DNA of 44,527 nt from Ignavibacteriota bacterium (GCA_003158475.1 PMJR01000073.1:1-44527), one strand, 5' to 3'. Counted from the first letter of the stretch, positions 18,507 through 29,593 are shown. The notes: a model not told the origin generated them from the sequence alone. Numbers and translations: made by a program.

Positions 18507-19897
18507 GAGCCTTCCCTCTCCGCCCCCAGGTAGCGGCGATGAATAGCATCCGTGAATTCCACCACGTCGGGGTCGAACGGGTCAAGCCCGTTGGACATGT
18601 ACAGTGCTTTGAGAAGGAGGGATGCGTCCCTCCATGTGTCGGACCTGTTCAGCGATGAGATGACGTCCTCGTAGCTCTCCTCATTTCTGTTGAACAATCG
18701 TTTGACGAACCTGCTCCGGGTGTGCCCCTGTATGATCTCGTGGAGATCCGTAAGCCCTGCCGGGGGCTCTGATCCGGCGAAGAGCCTCTCGTATGATTCC
18801 GGGATCCGGGGCTTCTCGGGCTGGGGGGACCGCGGCGCGTCCGCTCCAGGGGGTCGGGGAACCTCCCCCCGTGGAAGAGGGGGAATACTCTGCGGAGGCG
18901 GTTCGTCCGCGTGGGGCCGGTCGTCTCGCCCGTCCGGCTCTTCGGTGACGAAATCAAATATCGACGGCACATGTAACTCGATTGTGGGCTCGTACCCCTG
19001 GAGGTCCTCTGCTGACAATGGTGCCCCTGGCTCCGGAATCTCTCCTCCGGCGGCCGGTCCCGTGGGTACGGCGTCCGCGGGCAGAGGTTCCTCTTTCGCG
19101 CCGGGCGGGGGGGGCGGAGGGGGGGTATCGGCCTGCCCGAGGTAGAGGTCTTCAACGAGTGTCGTGAGTTCGTCGAGTGTGATCTCCGTCCGTTGCCGTA
19201 TGCTGCAGATGCTCTCTATGTAATCCCTCAGGATGTTCATCTTCTTGTCTTCGAAAAAGACAAGAATCGGTTTAAGGGGAATACTGACGTCGGGGGGGGT
19301 ATCGCGCAGCAGGAGGAAATCGAATATCGGTTTGGCCAGGAGCGCAAGCTCCCTTGCGTTGTGCTGTTTCACGATCTGATCGTCGATCCTGATCAGCATC
19401 GTCCGGAACTCCTCCGCGCTGATATCCCTGTTTCCCCGCCGCTTCATGATCTTCTGGATCAGCGTTCTGAAGTAGGCGTACTCAACCGTGCAGTCGAGCT
19501 TTGCCATGACATCCTGTGCGCTCATGCTCCCGCCCGATTCGAAAACGAAATGCTCGATGGTCCACTGTGGGCGGCAGAGGTAGTTCTCAAGGAAATGGAT
19601 CGCGTTGTCGAGCAGGGAGAGGAATTCCTCCCGCGGAAACCTGTAGAGCGCGGACATCGAAGCGATGAACGCCCGTCCTTGGCGTCGGACGCCGGGAGCC
19701 TGGGTATCCACCCGGGAAAATCTCGGGGAGGCGAACAGTTCGGCTTCGAGCCAGCGGACGGTCTCCGCCTGCATGTACGTCTTGATCCCCCGCGGAATAT
19801 CGGCGACGAAGATCTCCCGGAGCAGGATCGCCTCCCTGTCTCCTATCGTGCGCGTCCGTAGTGTGGCGAGGATCGCATCGGTCTCGTGTTCGAGCAT
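18503..19897 (-). CDS. Uncharacterised 464-aa protein with Pro-rich linker
   Basis: Long co-directional ORF overlapping obgE start by 4 nt; folded-looking N-terminal region, PPPPPPP and acidic/proline-rich linker, basic C-terminal segment [22 protein letters not shown]. Confidence 0.8.
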   Translation of the reverse strand: MLEHETDAILATLRTRTIGDREAILLREIFVADIPRGIKTYMQAETVRWLEAELFASPRFSRVDTQAPGVRRQGRAFIASMSALYRFPREEFLSLLDNAIHFLENYLCRPQWTIEHFVFESGGSMSAQDVMAKLDCTVEYAYFRTLIQKIMKRRGNRDISAEEFRTMLIRIDDQIVKQHNARELALLAKPIFDFLLLRDTPPDVSIPLKPILVFFEDKKMNILRDYIESICSIRQRTEITLDELTTLVEDLYLGQADTPPPPPPPGAKEEPLPADAVPTGPAAGGEIPEPGAPLSAEDLQGYEPTIELHVPSIFDFVTEEPDGRDDRPHADEPPPQSIPPLPRGEVPRPPGADAPRSPQPEKPRIPESYERLFAGSEPPAGLTDLHEIIQGHTRSRFVKRLFNRNEESYEDVISSLNRSDTWRDASLLLKALYMSNGLDPFDPDVVEFTDAIHRRYLGAEREGS

Positions 19898-19899
19898 TG

Positions 19900-22800
19900 T
19901 CAGCCGGGCTTTTTCTTCAGGACAGTCCTGACACGGTCGATTTCCTTGCGGGCGGCCGACTTGAACGTCTCGTCGATCCCCGCCCGGTCCACAATCTGCT
20001 GGTACATCGTCAACGCCTGATCGTAACGTCCCATCTTCTCGTACGACTGGCCGGACATGTAGAGCGAATTCGCCGTCCAGTCGATTTTCCCTTTCTTCGT
20101 GACGAGATACGGGACCTTCAAAAAGTCGAGTATCGCCTGCTGGTAATCCCCCTTGTGGTAATTGGCTTCCGCGATGTAGTAACGGATCTCGCCTTCGAGA
20201 TCGCTCCCCGCCTCGTCCAGCAGCGACTGGAGGTGCAGCGCCGCCTGGTCGTAGTAACCGAGGTGATCATAGAGCATCCCGATCTTGATCTTCTTGTCAA
20301 GCGCGTCTTCAGCGTTCGGGTAGAGTTCGAGGTACTTCCGTGTGAGCGTCAGCGCTCCGTCGTACGCGGCGGCCACTTCGTACGTTTCGATCAGGTTGCT
20401 CATCGCGGATGGAACGAGTTCCTGGTCCGGGTGCGGATCGTCGACGATCACCCGGTAATGCTTGATCGCCTGGTCCCATTTCTCCGCAGCGTAATACAGG
20501 TTGCCCAGCGCGAGGTGCACGTGCATGATGACGGGTGCCTGCGGATGGGCTGCAAGAAGCTTTTCGAGGTAGTCGACTGCCTCGCCCGGTTTCTCCGTCG
20601 CCTCGAGCGTCTTTCCGATCCAGTACATCGCCGTCGGCCCGGAGGGGGAGTCCTCGAATCTGTCCACGATATGCTGGAACGCCTTCATCGCGCCGGCGTA
20701 TTCCTCCCTGCGGAACTGAAGCAACCCCTTCTCGAGTTCGAAGAGCGCGATGTCGTCATGCGCATCCCCGTACTTCTTGTCAAACGCCGCGATGGCCTTC
20801 TCCGCGCCCGGTCCTTCGCCATTCCGGATCATCGCGAGAATGATCCGGGAGTCGAAGTACTGCTTTTCGGTATCCCCCGGTGCCGTCCCGGAGAGCTGCA
20901 TGTATTCCTTGATGGCGTCCCTGTAATCCCCGGTCTCGAAAAGCAGGTCCGCGATGTCGCGTGTGACCCCCGCTCCCGGAGCGGCCGTCTCTGCACGGCG
21001 GAAGAATGACGTCGCTGCCTCCCGCAGCCCTTCCGCGCGGTAGATCAGTCCCAGCGTCGTATACGCCTCTCCGGCTATCGGGCCGGCCTGGTCCCTGGCC
21101 AGCACCGCGGTCAGGAAGCGCTTTGCTTCTGCGGCATTGCCTGCCTCCCTCTGGAGCTTTCCAAGAGCCAGGAGGACGGAGACCGACGGCTCCCCGTCCC
21201 CCATCGGGTCTTCCGTCTGGCGCTCGCAAATCTCGGCGTAGGTTCGGAGAGCCGCATCGGTTTCCCCGGCTGCCGCGAGGGCTTCCCCGAGCTTTTCTTG
21301 CGCCTCGAACGCGAGCGTCGTGTACGCAAAATCGCCCGTGAGGGTCTGGTAGAACCCTGCGGCCAGGAGGGGTTTCTTCTTTTTCATCGCCAGGTCTCCG
21401 AGCCTTGAGAGGACCTCGGCTGCGTGAGCGCTTGCAGGGTATGCCGCGAGATACCGTGTTCCCGCGGCAAGGGCCGAATCGGCGGCATCCAGCCGGAAGA
21501 GGAGTCCGAGACTCCTGTACGCCGCCTCTTCGGCGATTGTGCGATCCCTGGCTGTCCGTCCGGCCTCCGCGTATTCGGTGCCTGCCTCGGCCAGGCTGTC
21601 GGCCTGCTCATAGAGTTTCCCCGTTGTCAACCGGACGACATCCCTCATGGGGAACGTCGGGTTCCGGGTCAGAAGCTCCACGGCCGCCCGCCTGGCGGCC
21701 GGGAGAGTCGTTGCGCTCAGCCGGAAGACTGCCAGCAGGGCCTGGTTGGAATCGGGTCCTGTTGCCGGCGACGCGAGGTAGGCATGGTACGCGTCGATCG
21801 CACCGGAAACCTGCTGGGGGTCCCGCCAGCACAGGTACTCCAGACTCTTTGCCTTCTTCAACAGGGCCCCTCCGGCGCGGTCGCCGACGATCCCTGCCTC
21901 GAGGGCGTTCCCGAACTGTTTGGCGGCGGCCGCGTAGCTCTTGAGATCGTTGAAGTAGATCTCCCCGAGCCTGTAGGCCAGTTCCGCCTTGTCCTTGTCT
22001 GAGACTACGTCGCCGACGAGGAGGGCGAGCTTCTCCAGCCCCGCGTCCTTCTCCTTGAGTTCGAACGTCTCGATGATCTTGAGGCGTTCATCCGCCTCGC
22101 TCCGGAACTCGGAGGCAGGGTACCTGGCGATCAGTTCCCTGTAGGTCTGTACCGCGCGGTCGAATTCCTTGAGCTGTTCATGTCCGCGCCCGGCCCCGGC
22201 CAGAGCATCGTCGGCAACGGCAGACGAGGGATAGCGTGCGGCGATCTGTTCGAAAATCGACACCCCCTTCCTTACGTCGGCCAGTCCGCCGGCACACAGT
22301 CGCGCTTCGCGGAGGAGTACCTCCGGCGTTGCGGGATATTCCGGATTGGCGTCGGTGAAGGCCTCGAAGTGCTGCAACGCCGCGGGAAGGTTCTTCTGCT
22401 CTTCTGCATTGAGTGCGAGCTTCAACACCGCCCTCCTTTTCAAGGGCTCGGCAGCACCGGATTTGAGGAGACGGTTGCATACGTCGTTCGAGCGTCGGTA
22501 ATCCTTCGCGCGAGCAGCGGCGACGGCGAGCTTCCAGAGCACCGCCGCGGTCCTCTCCCCCTGCGGAGCCGCGGCGAGGAATTTCTCGTAGGATGCGGCT
22601 GCCGCCCCGTTTTCCCCCAGTGCTATCTGGGCGTCGCCGCTTGCGATCAGGGCGTCGTAGACAATCAGTGTGTCCGAAGCCGATTTCTCGGAGATCGCCT
22701 TCCTGAACCATTCCAGTGCTTCTGCGTGTTTCCCCCCTGCCGCGACGAGCTTTCCCAGGTTGAGATACGCTCCCTGAACCGCAGAACTCTTCGGGTATTT

Positions 22801-23529
22801 GGCGATTATTTCCCTGTAGTTCGACTGTGCGTTGTCGGTTCTCCCCGTCGCCTGGGAGATGTTTCCCAGTACCAGGAGCGCCCCGGCCCGGGCGTCGGGA
22901 GAGGGGTCCCCTTCGATCACGCGTTTTAATTCGCTCTGCGCCTGGTCGTAGTTCCCTTCCTCGAAGTAGATCTGGCCTAGCTGCGTTCGGGCCGCCAGCA
23001 CTGCATCGCTGGCCGGGTATTCCTGCAAAATGACGCGGAGCGTCCTGCGCGCGTCATCGCGCGCGCCGGCGAGGAGGAAGTATTTCGTCGCCTTCAGGAG
23101 TGCACCGGGGGCGGATTTGCTTTTGGGATGGAACACCTTGACCCGCTCAAAGGCGAGCGCGGCCTCCCTGAGTGTTCCCATGGCTGCGTAAGACTCCCCG
23201 ACGTTCCACCATGCCTCCGGCGCTTTCGGGTTGTCCTGGTACGTGAGTGCGAACGACTGGAACGTGAGCCGTGCGTCTTCGAACTTCCTGAGTTTTAGCT
23301 GCGCGAGGCCAAGGTAGAAACGTGCGTCGATTCCCTGGGGGGCTGTCGGGTAGGCGCCGATGAACTGTCTGAGTTGTTCTGAAGCGAGGTCGTACAGGCC
23401 GTCGTTGTAGAGATTGATGGCGAGCTTGAAATCGGCGTTTTCCTTGGAGTTCTGGGCAACCGTTGTACCCGGTCCGGCCAGAAGCAGTGGAAATGCAAGC
23501 AGGTGGAGGATTACTCGGTGCGATCGCAT
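19900..23529 (-). CDS. Large exported TPR-repeat protein (1209 aa)
   Basis: Signal peptide MRSHRVILHLLAFPLLLAGPGTTVAQ; many TPR-like units (YDQAQSELKRVIEGDPS, YRELIARYPAS, YDQALTMYQQIVDRA). Confidence 0.9.
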   Translation of the reverse strand: MRSHRVILHLLAFPLLLAGPGTTVAQNSKENADFKLAINLYNDGLYDLASEQLRQFIGAYPTAPQGIDARFYLGLAQLKLRKFEDARLTFQSFALTYQDNPKAPEAWWNVGESYAAMGTLREAALAFERVKVFHPKSKSAPGALLKATKYFLLAGARDDARRTLRVILQEYPASDAVLAARTQLGQIYFEEGNYDQAQSELKRVIEGDPSPDARAGALLVLGNISQATGRTDNAQSNYREIIAKYPKSSAVQGAYLNLGKLVAAGGKHAEALEWFRKAISEKSASDTLIVYDALIASGDAQIALGENGAAAASYEKFLAAAPQGERTAAVLWKLAVAAARAKDYRRSNDVCNRLLKSGAAEPLKRRAVLKLALNAEEQKNLPAALQHFEAFTDANPEYPATPEVLLREARLCAGGLADVRKGVSIFEQIAARYPSSAVADDALAGAGRGHEQLKEFDRAVQTYRELIARYPASEFRSEADERLKIIETFELKEKDAGLEKLALLVGDVVSDKDKAELAYRLGEIYFNDLKSYAAAAKQFGNALEAGIVGDRAGGALLKKAKSLEYLCWRDPQQVSGAIDAYHAYLASPATGPDSNQALLAVFRLSATTLPAARRAAVELLTRNPTFPMRDVVRLTTGKLYEQADSLAEAGTEYAEAGRTARDRTIAEEAAYRSLGLLFRLDAADSALAAGTRYLAAYPASAHAAEVLSRLGDLAMKKKKPLLAAGFYQTLTGDFAYTTLAFEAQEKLGEALAAAGETDAALRTYAEICERQTEDPMGDGEPSVSVLLALGKLQREAGNAAEAKRFLTAVLARDQAGPIAGEAYTTLGLIYRAEGLREAATSFFRRAETAAPGAGVTRDIADLLFETGDYRDAIKEYMQLSGTAPGDTEKQYFDSRIILAMIRNGEGPGAEKAIAAFDKKYGDAHDDIALFELEKGLLQFRREEYAGAMKAFQHIVDRFEDSPSGPTAMYWIGKTLEATEKPGEAVDYLEKLLAAHPQAPVIMHVHLALGNLYYAAEKWDQAIKHYRVIVDDPHPDQELVPSAMSNLIETYEVAAAYDGALTLTRKYLELYPNAEDALDKKIKIGMLYDHLGYYDQAALHLQSLLDEAGSDLEGEIRYYIAEANYHKGDYQQAILDFLKVPYLVTKKGKIDWTANSLYMSGQSYEKMGRYDQALTMYQQIVDRAGIDETFKSAARKEIDRVRTVLKKKPG

Positions 23530-23599
23530 AGCGTAGTGACAAACTTACAACATATTTGCCTGTAGCGCAAGGCGACGCCCCCTTCCCTTCCCGTCCGGA

Positions 23600-24730
23600 T
23601 TACCGGCGACCGCCGCCGTCCCCGGTCTCCTGTTGCATTTTGTTCTGCAACTCCGTCCTCGCAACCCGTTCACTCCAGGATTCCTGTAGCCTTCCTTCAT
23701 GGATGTTCAGCGTCACCACGCGTCCTGATGATTCATGACTGATGATGTCAGGATTGACGAAATTAAGGCTGACGATGCAGAGGAATACCGCAAGCGACAT
23801 GCGCGGGGAAGAGAGCCTGTCGGCGACGATGAGCACGAAAGGGAGGGCGGGGAGAAGGTATGCGCGTTCGAGGGGAAGCGCGAAGAACTGAAGTGTCATG
23901 ACCCCGATGGCCATGATGGACGAGACCACTAACGGGTCCCTCTCCCGTACCGCTTCGCGCAGGCGATTCCTTCCCCTGAAGGCGACTGCGGCCAGCGCGA
24001 CGAATGCAAGAGGTCCCGCGGCGTAGACAAGACGGTACCCAAATTCGAACACTCTGACGGTGAATGCCGGGTGCACGTCCCCCATCTCGGCGCGCGTCAG
24101 CGCGAACCACCGGAGGGGTTCCCCGTATGTCACCAGCACGGGGAGGAATGCCGCCGCCGCCGTGGTTCCAGCCGCGATCAGGTAGCGGACGCCGGCAGTC
24201 CTGTCGCCGCGGAGTGCGATGAGCGTGAAAAGGGGGAGTGCGATAGTGAGGTTCGAAGGACGAAATCCCGCCGCAAGCCCCGTGAATATGCCGGCCGGGA
24301 TCTCCCTATGCTCCAGCGCGGCGTCCAGAGCGGCCAGGAGCAATGCGAGCGACCAGAGGTAGTCCATGGTGGTCGCGGCGTTTGTGAGGACGAGCGGTGC
24401 GCAGACGAGGGAGAAGAAGAGTGTCAGGGGATTTTTTGCGAGCTTGCCTGATATGCGGTACCAGAGTGCGGCAAGGAGAAGTGTGACGACAAGCGTCCCC
24501 GCGTTGGAGAGCGCACAGCCTCCGAGACCCACGAGGGGGGCGCTGATGATTTCATGGAGCGGATACCCGGGGAACCGTGAGACGGCGTAGTGCCCGCTCG
24601 CCCAGAGTTTTCCGGCCGCCGAGGCGACAAGCCAGGCATCGGGGTCCGCGCCGTAGCCGGCGGTAAGGACCGGTATTCCCGCGGCGGCGACGATCGCAAG
24701 CCCGCACACGAGCCAGGTACGGTTCAGCAC
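23600..24730 (-). CDS. Multi-TM membrane protein, possibly GT-C/dolichol-phosphate-mannosyltransferase-like
   Basis: About 376 aa of hydrophobic segments; GTG start at 24730 next to the sdhB stop; upstream ORF extension overlaps sdhB out of frame. Confidence 0.65.
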   Translation of the reverse strand: MLNRTWLVCGLAIVAAAGIPVLTAGYGADPDAWLVASAAGKLWASGHYAVSRFPGYPLHEIISAPLVGLGGCALSNAGTLVVTLLLAALWYRISGKLAKNPLTLFFSLVCAPLVLTNAATTMDYLWSLALLLAALDAALEHREIPAGIFTGLAAGFRPSNLTIALPLFTLIALRGDRTAGVRYLIAAGTTAAAAFLPVLVTYGEPLRWFALTRAEMGDVHPAFTVRVFEFGYRLVYAAGPLAFVALAAVAFRGRNRLREAVRERDPLVVSSIMAIGVMTLQFFALPLERAYLLPALPFVLIVADRLSSPRMSLAVFLCIVSLNFVNPDIISHESSGRVVTLNIHEGRLQESWSERVARTELQNKMQQETGDGGGRR

Positions 24731-24732
24731 GG

Positions 24733-25485
24733 TCAGGTGAGATTCGCTCTCAGGTACTCGGAGTTGAGCCGGGCGATGTGCGTGACGGAGATCTGCTTGG
24801 GGCACTCTGCCTCGCAGGCGTAGGTATTCGAACACGCGCCGAACCCCTCCGCATCCATCTGGGCGACCATGGATTCCACGCGCCGGGCGCGTTCCGCGTG
24901 TCCCTGCGGCAGGAGTGCGAGTTGCGAGACTTTTGCGGCGACGAAGAGCATGGCCGACCCGTTCTTGCAGGCGGCGACGCAGGCACCGCAACCGATGCAG
25001 GCCGCCGCGTCCATTGCCTCCTCTGCCACGGGTTTCGGGATCGGGATCGTGTTGGCGTCCGGTGCCCCTCCGGTCCTGACGGAAACGAACCCTCCCGCCG
25101 CCATGATCCTGTCGAATGCCGAGCGGTCAACCACGAGGTCCCTGATGACCGGGAACGGTTTCGCCCGCCAGGGCTCGATCGTGATGGAATCGCCATCATG
25201 AAATGTCCGCATATGAAGCTGGCAGGCGGTCACGCCTTTGAGGGGGCCGTGCGCCCTGCCGTTGATATAGAGGGAGCACGTACCGCAGATTCCTTCCCGG
25301 CAGTCGTGATCGAAGGCGATCGCTTCCTCCCCCTTCCGCACGAGGTCCAGGTTCAGCAGGTCGAGCATCTCGAGGAAGGACATGTCGGGAGACACATTGG
25401 GGAGCGTGTAGAGGGCGAAACGTCCTTCGGAATTCCTGTCCCTCTGACGCCAGACGTTGAGCGTGATGGTCATGGTTCCTGACAT
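24733..25485 (-). CDS. sdhB: Succinate dehydrogenase/fumarate reductase iron-sulfur subunit
   Basis: [45 protein letters not shown]. Confidence 0.95.
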   Translation of the reverse strand: MSGTMTITLNVWRQRDRNSEGRFALYTLPNVSPDMSFLEMLDLLNLDLVRKGEEAIAFDHDCREGICGTCSLYINGRAHGPLKGVTACQLHMRTFHDGDSITIEPWRAKPFPVIRDLVVDRSAFDRIMAAGGFVSVRTGGAPDANTIPIPKPVAEEAMDAAACIGCGACVAACKNGSAMLFVAAKVSQLALLPQGHAERARRVESMVAQMDAEGFGACSNTYACEAECPKQISVTHIARLNSEYLRANLT

Positions 25486-25498
25486 TGCGCGTGGCTCC

Positions 25499-27412
25499 TC
25501 ATTTGTAACTGCGTTGGCTCGGTTTCACGTAGTCAAACTTCAGCGGTTCCTTGTGCAGCTTCGGCGGCCGGTTCGTTCCTGCGAATTCCCATGCGGCGAC
25601 GAACGAAAACTTCGTGTCGTTTCTTTTCGCTTCGCCTTCCTCCGTCTGATGTTCCTCGCGGAAGTGACCGCCGCACGATTCGTCGCGCAGGAGGGCATCC
25701 CGGACTATAAGCTCGGCGAGTTCCAGAAAATCCGCCAGGCGGTGCGCCTTCTCGAGCTCCTGGTTGAAAGCGTCCGCGGAGCCGGTGATCGTCACGTCCT
25801 TCCAGAACCGTTCGCGGAGCGCGGGGATCAGCGCCAGGGCCTTCTTGAGTCCCGCCGAGTTTCTTCCCATGCCGCAGTATTCCCACATGATCTTGCCGAG
25901 CTCCTTGTGGAGCACGTCCACCGGGGTCTTCCCGCGCACAGCGATGAGCTTCTTCGTGAGGTCCGCGACCGACGTCTCTGCGTCCTTGAACGCCGGCGCT
26001 CCGGCATCGAGCTTCGGGAACTTGTTCGAGGCGAGGTAGTCGCCGATCGTGTAGGGGATGATGAAATACCCGTCCGCCAGTCCCTGCATGAGCGCGCTCG
26101 CGCCGAGACGGTTGGCGCCGTGGTCTGAGAAATTTGCCTCGCCCAGGACGAACAGCCCGGGGATCGTCCCCATCAGGTTATAATCGACCCAGAGGCCCCC
26201 CATCGTGTAGTGGACCGCAGGGTAGATCCGCATCGGGGACTCGTAGCCGTCCTCCCCCGTGATCTGTTTGTACATGTCGAACAGGTTGCCGTACTTCTCG
26301 GCGACCCACGCCTTGCCGTTCCGCTTGATTGTATCCGAAAAATCGAGGTACACCGCCAGCCCGGTGGTCCCGACCCCGTGCCCCTTGTCGCACATCTCTT
26401 TCGCACGCCGGGAAGCGACATCGCGCGGGACCAGGTTCCCGAACGACGGGTAGAGCCTTTCAAGGTAATAGTCCCGTTCTTCTTCCGGGATCTGGTTCGG
26501 CGCGCGCTTGTCGGCCTTCGCCTTCGGGACCCAGATGCGCCCGTCGTTCCGGAGGCTTTCGCTCATGAGGGTGAGCTTCGACTGGTGCTCGCTGGCGACC
26601 GGGATGCACGTCGGATGTATCTGCGTGAAGCAGGGGTTCCCGAAGAGCGCACCGCGCTTGTGTGCGCGCCATGTTGCGGTGGCATTGCACATCTTCGCGT
26701 TCGTCGAGAGGAAGAACACGTTGCTGTAGCCCCCTGTCGCCAGTATGACGGCGTCCCCGTCGTAGGATTCGAGCCGGCCGTCGACCATGTTGCGCGCGAT
26801 CACCCCGCGCGCCTTCCCGTCCGCGACCACGAGGTCCAGCATTTCGCGCCTCTCGTAGAACTTCACCGTTCCCAGCCCCACCTGGCGCATCAGTGCGGAA
26901 TACGCTCCAAGCAGAAGCTGCTGACCCGTCTGCCCGCGCGCGTAAAACGTCCGCGAAACCTGCGCCCCGCCGAACGAGCGGTTGTCAAGGAGCCCGCCGT
27001 ACTCGCGCGCGAAGGGGACCCCCTGTGCAACGCATTGATCGATGATTGCGTTGCTCACCTGAGACAATCGGTAGACGTTGGCCTCCCGTGCGCGATAATC
27101 TCCTCCCTTCACGGTGTCGTAAAACAGGCGGTACACGCTGTCGCCGTCGTTCGGGTAGTTCTTCGGAGCATTGATCCCCCCTTGTGCGGAGATGCTGTGC
27201 GCTCTGCGCGGGGATTCATGATAGGAGAGCGCCGTGACGCGATACCCGAGTTCGGCGAGCGATGCCGCGGCGGAGGCGCCGGCGAGGCCCGTGCCGACGA
27301 CGATGATGTGATACTTCCGTTTGTTCGCGGGGTTTACCAGCTTCATTGCGAAGCGGTGGTTGTCCCATTTCTGCTCTATGGGACCCGCCGGTATCTTGGA
27401 ATCCAATGTCAT
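25499..27412 (-). CDS. sdhA: Succinate dehydrogenase/fumarate reductase flavoprotein subunit
   Basis: FAD motif [89 protein letters not shown] at 27412 preferred. Confidence 0.96.
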   Translation of the reverse strand: MTLDSKIPAGPIEQKWDNHRFAMKLVNPANKRKYHIIVVGTGLAGASAAASLAELGYRVTALSYHESPRRAHSISAQGGINAPKNYPNDGDSVYRLFYDTVKGGDYRAREANVYRLSQVSNAIIDQCVAQGVPFAREYGGLLDNRSFGGAQVSRTFYARGQTGQQLLLGAYSALMRQVGLGTVKFYERREMLDLVVADGKARGVIARNMVDGRLESYDGDAVILATGGYSNVFFLSTNAKMCNATATWRAHKRGALFGNPCFTQIHPTCIPVASEHQSKLTLMSESLRNDGRIWVPKAKADKRAPNQIPEEERDYYLERLYPSFGNLVPRDVASRRAKEMCDKGHGVGTTGLAVYLDFSDTIKRNGKAWVAEKYGNLFDMYKQITGEDGYESPMRIYPAVHYTMGGLWVDYNLMGTIPGLFVLGEANFSDHGANRLGASALMQGLADGYFIIPYTIGDYLASNKFPKLDAGAPAFKDAETSVADLTKKLIAVRGKTPVDVLHKELGKIMWEYCGMGRNSAGLKKALALIPALRERFWKDVTITGSADAFNQELEKAHRLADFLELAELIVRDALLRDESCGGHFREEHQTEEGEAKRNDTKFSFVAAWEFAGTNRPPKLHKEPLKFDYVKPSQRSYK

Positions 27413-27426
27413 GGTCTGTGTCCCTG

Positions 27427-28080
27427 TTAGTGAGCCAGGAGAAAATAGAGGGGCAGCACGGCGAACGCGATCGGGAGCATGAGCCAGAACACGAGTGCGG
27501 TCGCGGTGATCAGTGTCTCGTATTTTTTGCGTTTCAGGCCGAATGTCTGGAAGGCCGACTGGACACCGTGTTTCAGATGATAGGCCAGGAACGCCAGCGC
27601 CACCAGGTAGAAGGAGACGTACAGGGGGCTCTGAAATGCCTCGCAGACCCGTTCGTACATCGAAATCCCGCTCGGGAAGAACCTGGAGCTGACGAAAAAC
27701 GTGTTGACGTGTATGACAAGGAAGATGAGCACGAACGTCCCGGTCCAGAATGCGGTCCGGGAAGAAAGCGTGCTGTTTTCGGATGGACGGTTCACCGCGT
27801 AGCGGACAGGACGCGCGAGCCGGTTGGCGATCCACAGCCACACGCCGACGAACGCATGCAGCAGAAAGCCTGCGAAGAGAATGATCTCGAGCGGGCGGAT
27901 CAGGGGATAGGTCGCCATGAAATCGGCGTAGGAGTCAAATGTCGATCCGCGGTCCTGCTTCAGCAGGAACAGATTCAGATAGAGATGGACGAGAAGGAAG
28001 CTGCAAAGGAAAAAACCTGTCAGCCCCATCAACAGCTTTCGCCCGACCGAGGATGTGGTGAACGAGGCGATCTTGTTCAT
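27427..28080 (-). CDS. sdhC: Succinate dehydrogenase cytochrome b subunit
   Basis: [47 protein letters not shown]; about 5 TM segments; adjacent to sdhAB. Confidence 0.93.
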   Translation of the reverse strand: MNKIASFTTSSVGRKLLMGLTGFFLCSFLLVHLYLNLFLLKQDRGSTFDSYADFMATYPLIRPLEIILFAGFLLHAFVGVWLWIANRLARPVRYAVNRPSENSTLSSRTAFWTGTFVLIFLVIHVNTFFVSSRFFPSGISMYERVCEAFQSPLYVSFYLVALAFLAYHLKHGVQSAFQTFGLKRKKYETLITATALVFWLMLPIAFAVLPLYFLLAH

Positions 28081-28145
28081 AGGTGATGTCCCGGAACGAC
28101 GGTGAGGGTGAAGAACTGGAAAGAGTCAGGTTGGAAACGGTGCGT

Positions 28146-28177
28146 CAAATTTACTAAATAACAGGAAAGAGTGCAAA
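28146..28177 (-). promoter_or_regulatory. Bacteroidota-type promoter for sdhCAB
   Basis: Minus strand TTTG (28174-28177) N20 TAAATTTG (28146-28153), matching TTTG-N19-21-TAnnTTTG; also TTGCAC-N17-TAAATT. About 65 nt upstream of sdhC. Confidence 0.6.
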
Positions 28178-28189
28178 CGGGAACGCCGT

Positions 28190-29068
28190 TCACCCGGCCG
28201 CCGCGGGGCGGACGAACCGGACGACGGATATCAGGCTCCCGGCGAGACCGAGGAGCATCCCCGTCCCCAGCACCGAGACATAAAACAGCGGCGGCATGCG
28301 GAGATAGGGCGCGAACTCTTCGGAGACGAGCTTCGCGGCGTATTCGAACAGGAGAAACATGATCCCCGAGGCCGCGAGTCCGCCGAAGAACCCCTGCAGG
28401 ACCCCCTCGATGATGAACGGGCGCCGGATGAAGCCCCGCGTCGCACCGACGAGCTCCATCGTGCGGATCAACCTGCGCTTGGCCGTGATCGCCAGCCGGA
28501 TCGTGTTGGCGACGAGGAATATCGCCGTCAGGCTGACCGCGATCCCGAGCCCCAGCATCACCTTGTTCACGCTCGCAGAACGCTGGTCGATCAACTCAAG
28601 AAGGACCCGGCGGTAGACAACGGTGTCGACTCCCTGTATGGCGGTGATCCGTTCATAGATCGCATGCGTCTTCGCCGACGTCCGGTAGGGTTCCTTCAGC
28701 ATGATCTTGAAGGAGGGAGGGAGGGGGTTGAAATCGAGAACCTTGGTGATGTCGTCTCCGGTCTCCTGCTTGAATACCTTCATCGCTTCGTCCTTGGAGA
28801 TGAAGACGACTTTTTCAATCCCTTCCAGATCCGTGATCCGCGACTGGAGGCCGGTGACTTCGTCTTCCGTGACCGGTTCCGTCAGGAACGCCTCCATGTC
28901 GAGACGGCTGCGCAACGTGTCGATGAGCCTCGAGGCGTTGATGGTGACGGCGGCGAATATGCCGACAAGGATGAGGGAGATGGTGATGGTGGCAACGGAC
29001 AGCAGGCTGGAGACCATTGCCCTGCGGAATCCGGAGACACTCTCCCGGAGCGTGTATGAAAAGCTCAT
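28190..29068 (-). CDS. ftsX: Cell division protein FtsX (ABC-type permease-like)
   Basis: 292 aa; N-terminal TM, extracellular region LRSRLDMEAFLTEPVTEDEV, C-terminal TMs AITAKRRLIRTMELVGATRGFIRRPFIIEGVLQG. Confidence 0.9.
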   Translation of the reverse strand: MSFSYTLRESVSGFRRAMVSSLLSVATITISLILVGIFAAVTINASRLIDTLRSRLDMEAFLTEPVTEDEVTGLQSRITDLEGIEKVVFISKDEAMKVFKQETGDDITKVLDFNPLPPSFKIMLKEPYRTSAKTHAIYERITAIQGVDTVVYRRVLLELIDQRSASVNKVMLGLGIAVSLTAIFLVANTIRLAITAKRRLIRTMELVGATRGFIRRPFIIEGVLQGFFGGLAASGIMFLLFEYAAKLVSEEFAPYLRMPPLFYVSVLGTGMLLGLAGSLISVVRFVRPAAAG

Positions 29069-29078
29069 GGCGAAAGGG

Positions 29079-29564
29079 TCAGAAGTTCGATTCGTCGCGC
29101 CAGCGGACGATTCTCCAGGGGGAGCTGGCGCTGGAGCGCTGGAGCGTCAGGTTCGCGTAGCCGGAGATCTGCTCGATGTCGCTGGCGTTGAATACGACGG
29201 TCAGGTTGAAGCCCCGGACGACGTTGACGGTTGTCGATTCGGCCGATGTGGAGATGACGTTGTTCCAGATCAGGTCCAGTTTCTGCGCGTTCTGGAACAG
29301 CCCGTACGTGCTCCTCATCTCCTCGTCCCTTCCCCACGTCTGGTCGACCCCGAGGTCATAGTCACGATACACAAAAATGAACTGTGCGTCAACAAGGGGG
29401 CCGTACACCGTTGTATCGCGGAACGTGTACGCCGCCTGGAAGCACTGGAAGATCCCGTCGACCGTGTGCGGATCGCATGCGGCGGCGGCGGCGCCGTCGT
29501 CACGCCCGGGGGCGAACGGATTGACGCAGTCGGCGCAGCAGAAGCACCCCAGGATGAGAAGCAT
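29079..29564 (-). CDS. Hypothetical lipoprotein-like protein A
   Basis: MLLILGCFCCADCVNPFAPGRDD...; ATG at 29564 follows the upstream gene stop. Confidence 0.65.
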   Translation of the reverse strand: MLLILGCFCCADCVNPFAPGRDDGAAAAACDPHTVDGIFQCFQAAYTFRDTTVYGPLVDAQFIFVYRDYDLGVDQTWGRDEEMRSTYGLFQNAQKLDLIWNNVISTSAESTTVNVVRGFNLTVVFNASDIEQISGYANLTLQRSSASSPWRIVRWRDESNF

Positions 29565-29593
29565 CCGGAGAAGGAGGCTCTCCGGTCCCCCCC

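Noticed and set aside
18842-19130. G/C-rich low-complexity tracts resembling repeats
   Set aside because: Explained by the proline/glycine-rich linker of the 464-aa protein; no regular repeat-spacer structure, so not CRISPR.
24731-24991. N-terminal extension of the membrane protein ORF
   Set aside because: Overlaps sdhB out of frame and lacks TM character; GTG at 24730 fits better.
27413-27841. N-terminal extension of the sdhA ORF
   Set aside because: Overlaps sdhC out of frame; the conserved start is the ATG at 27412.
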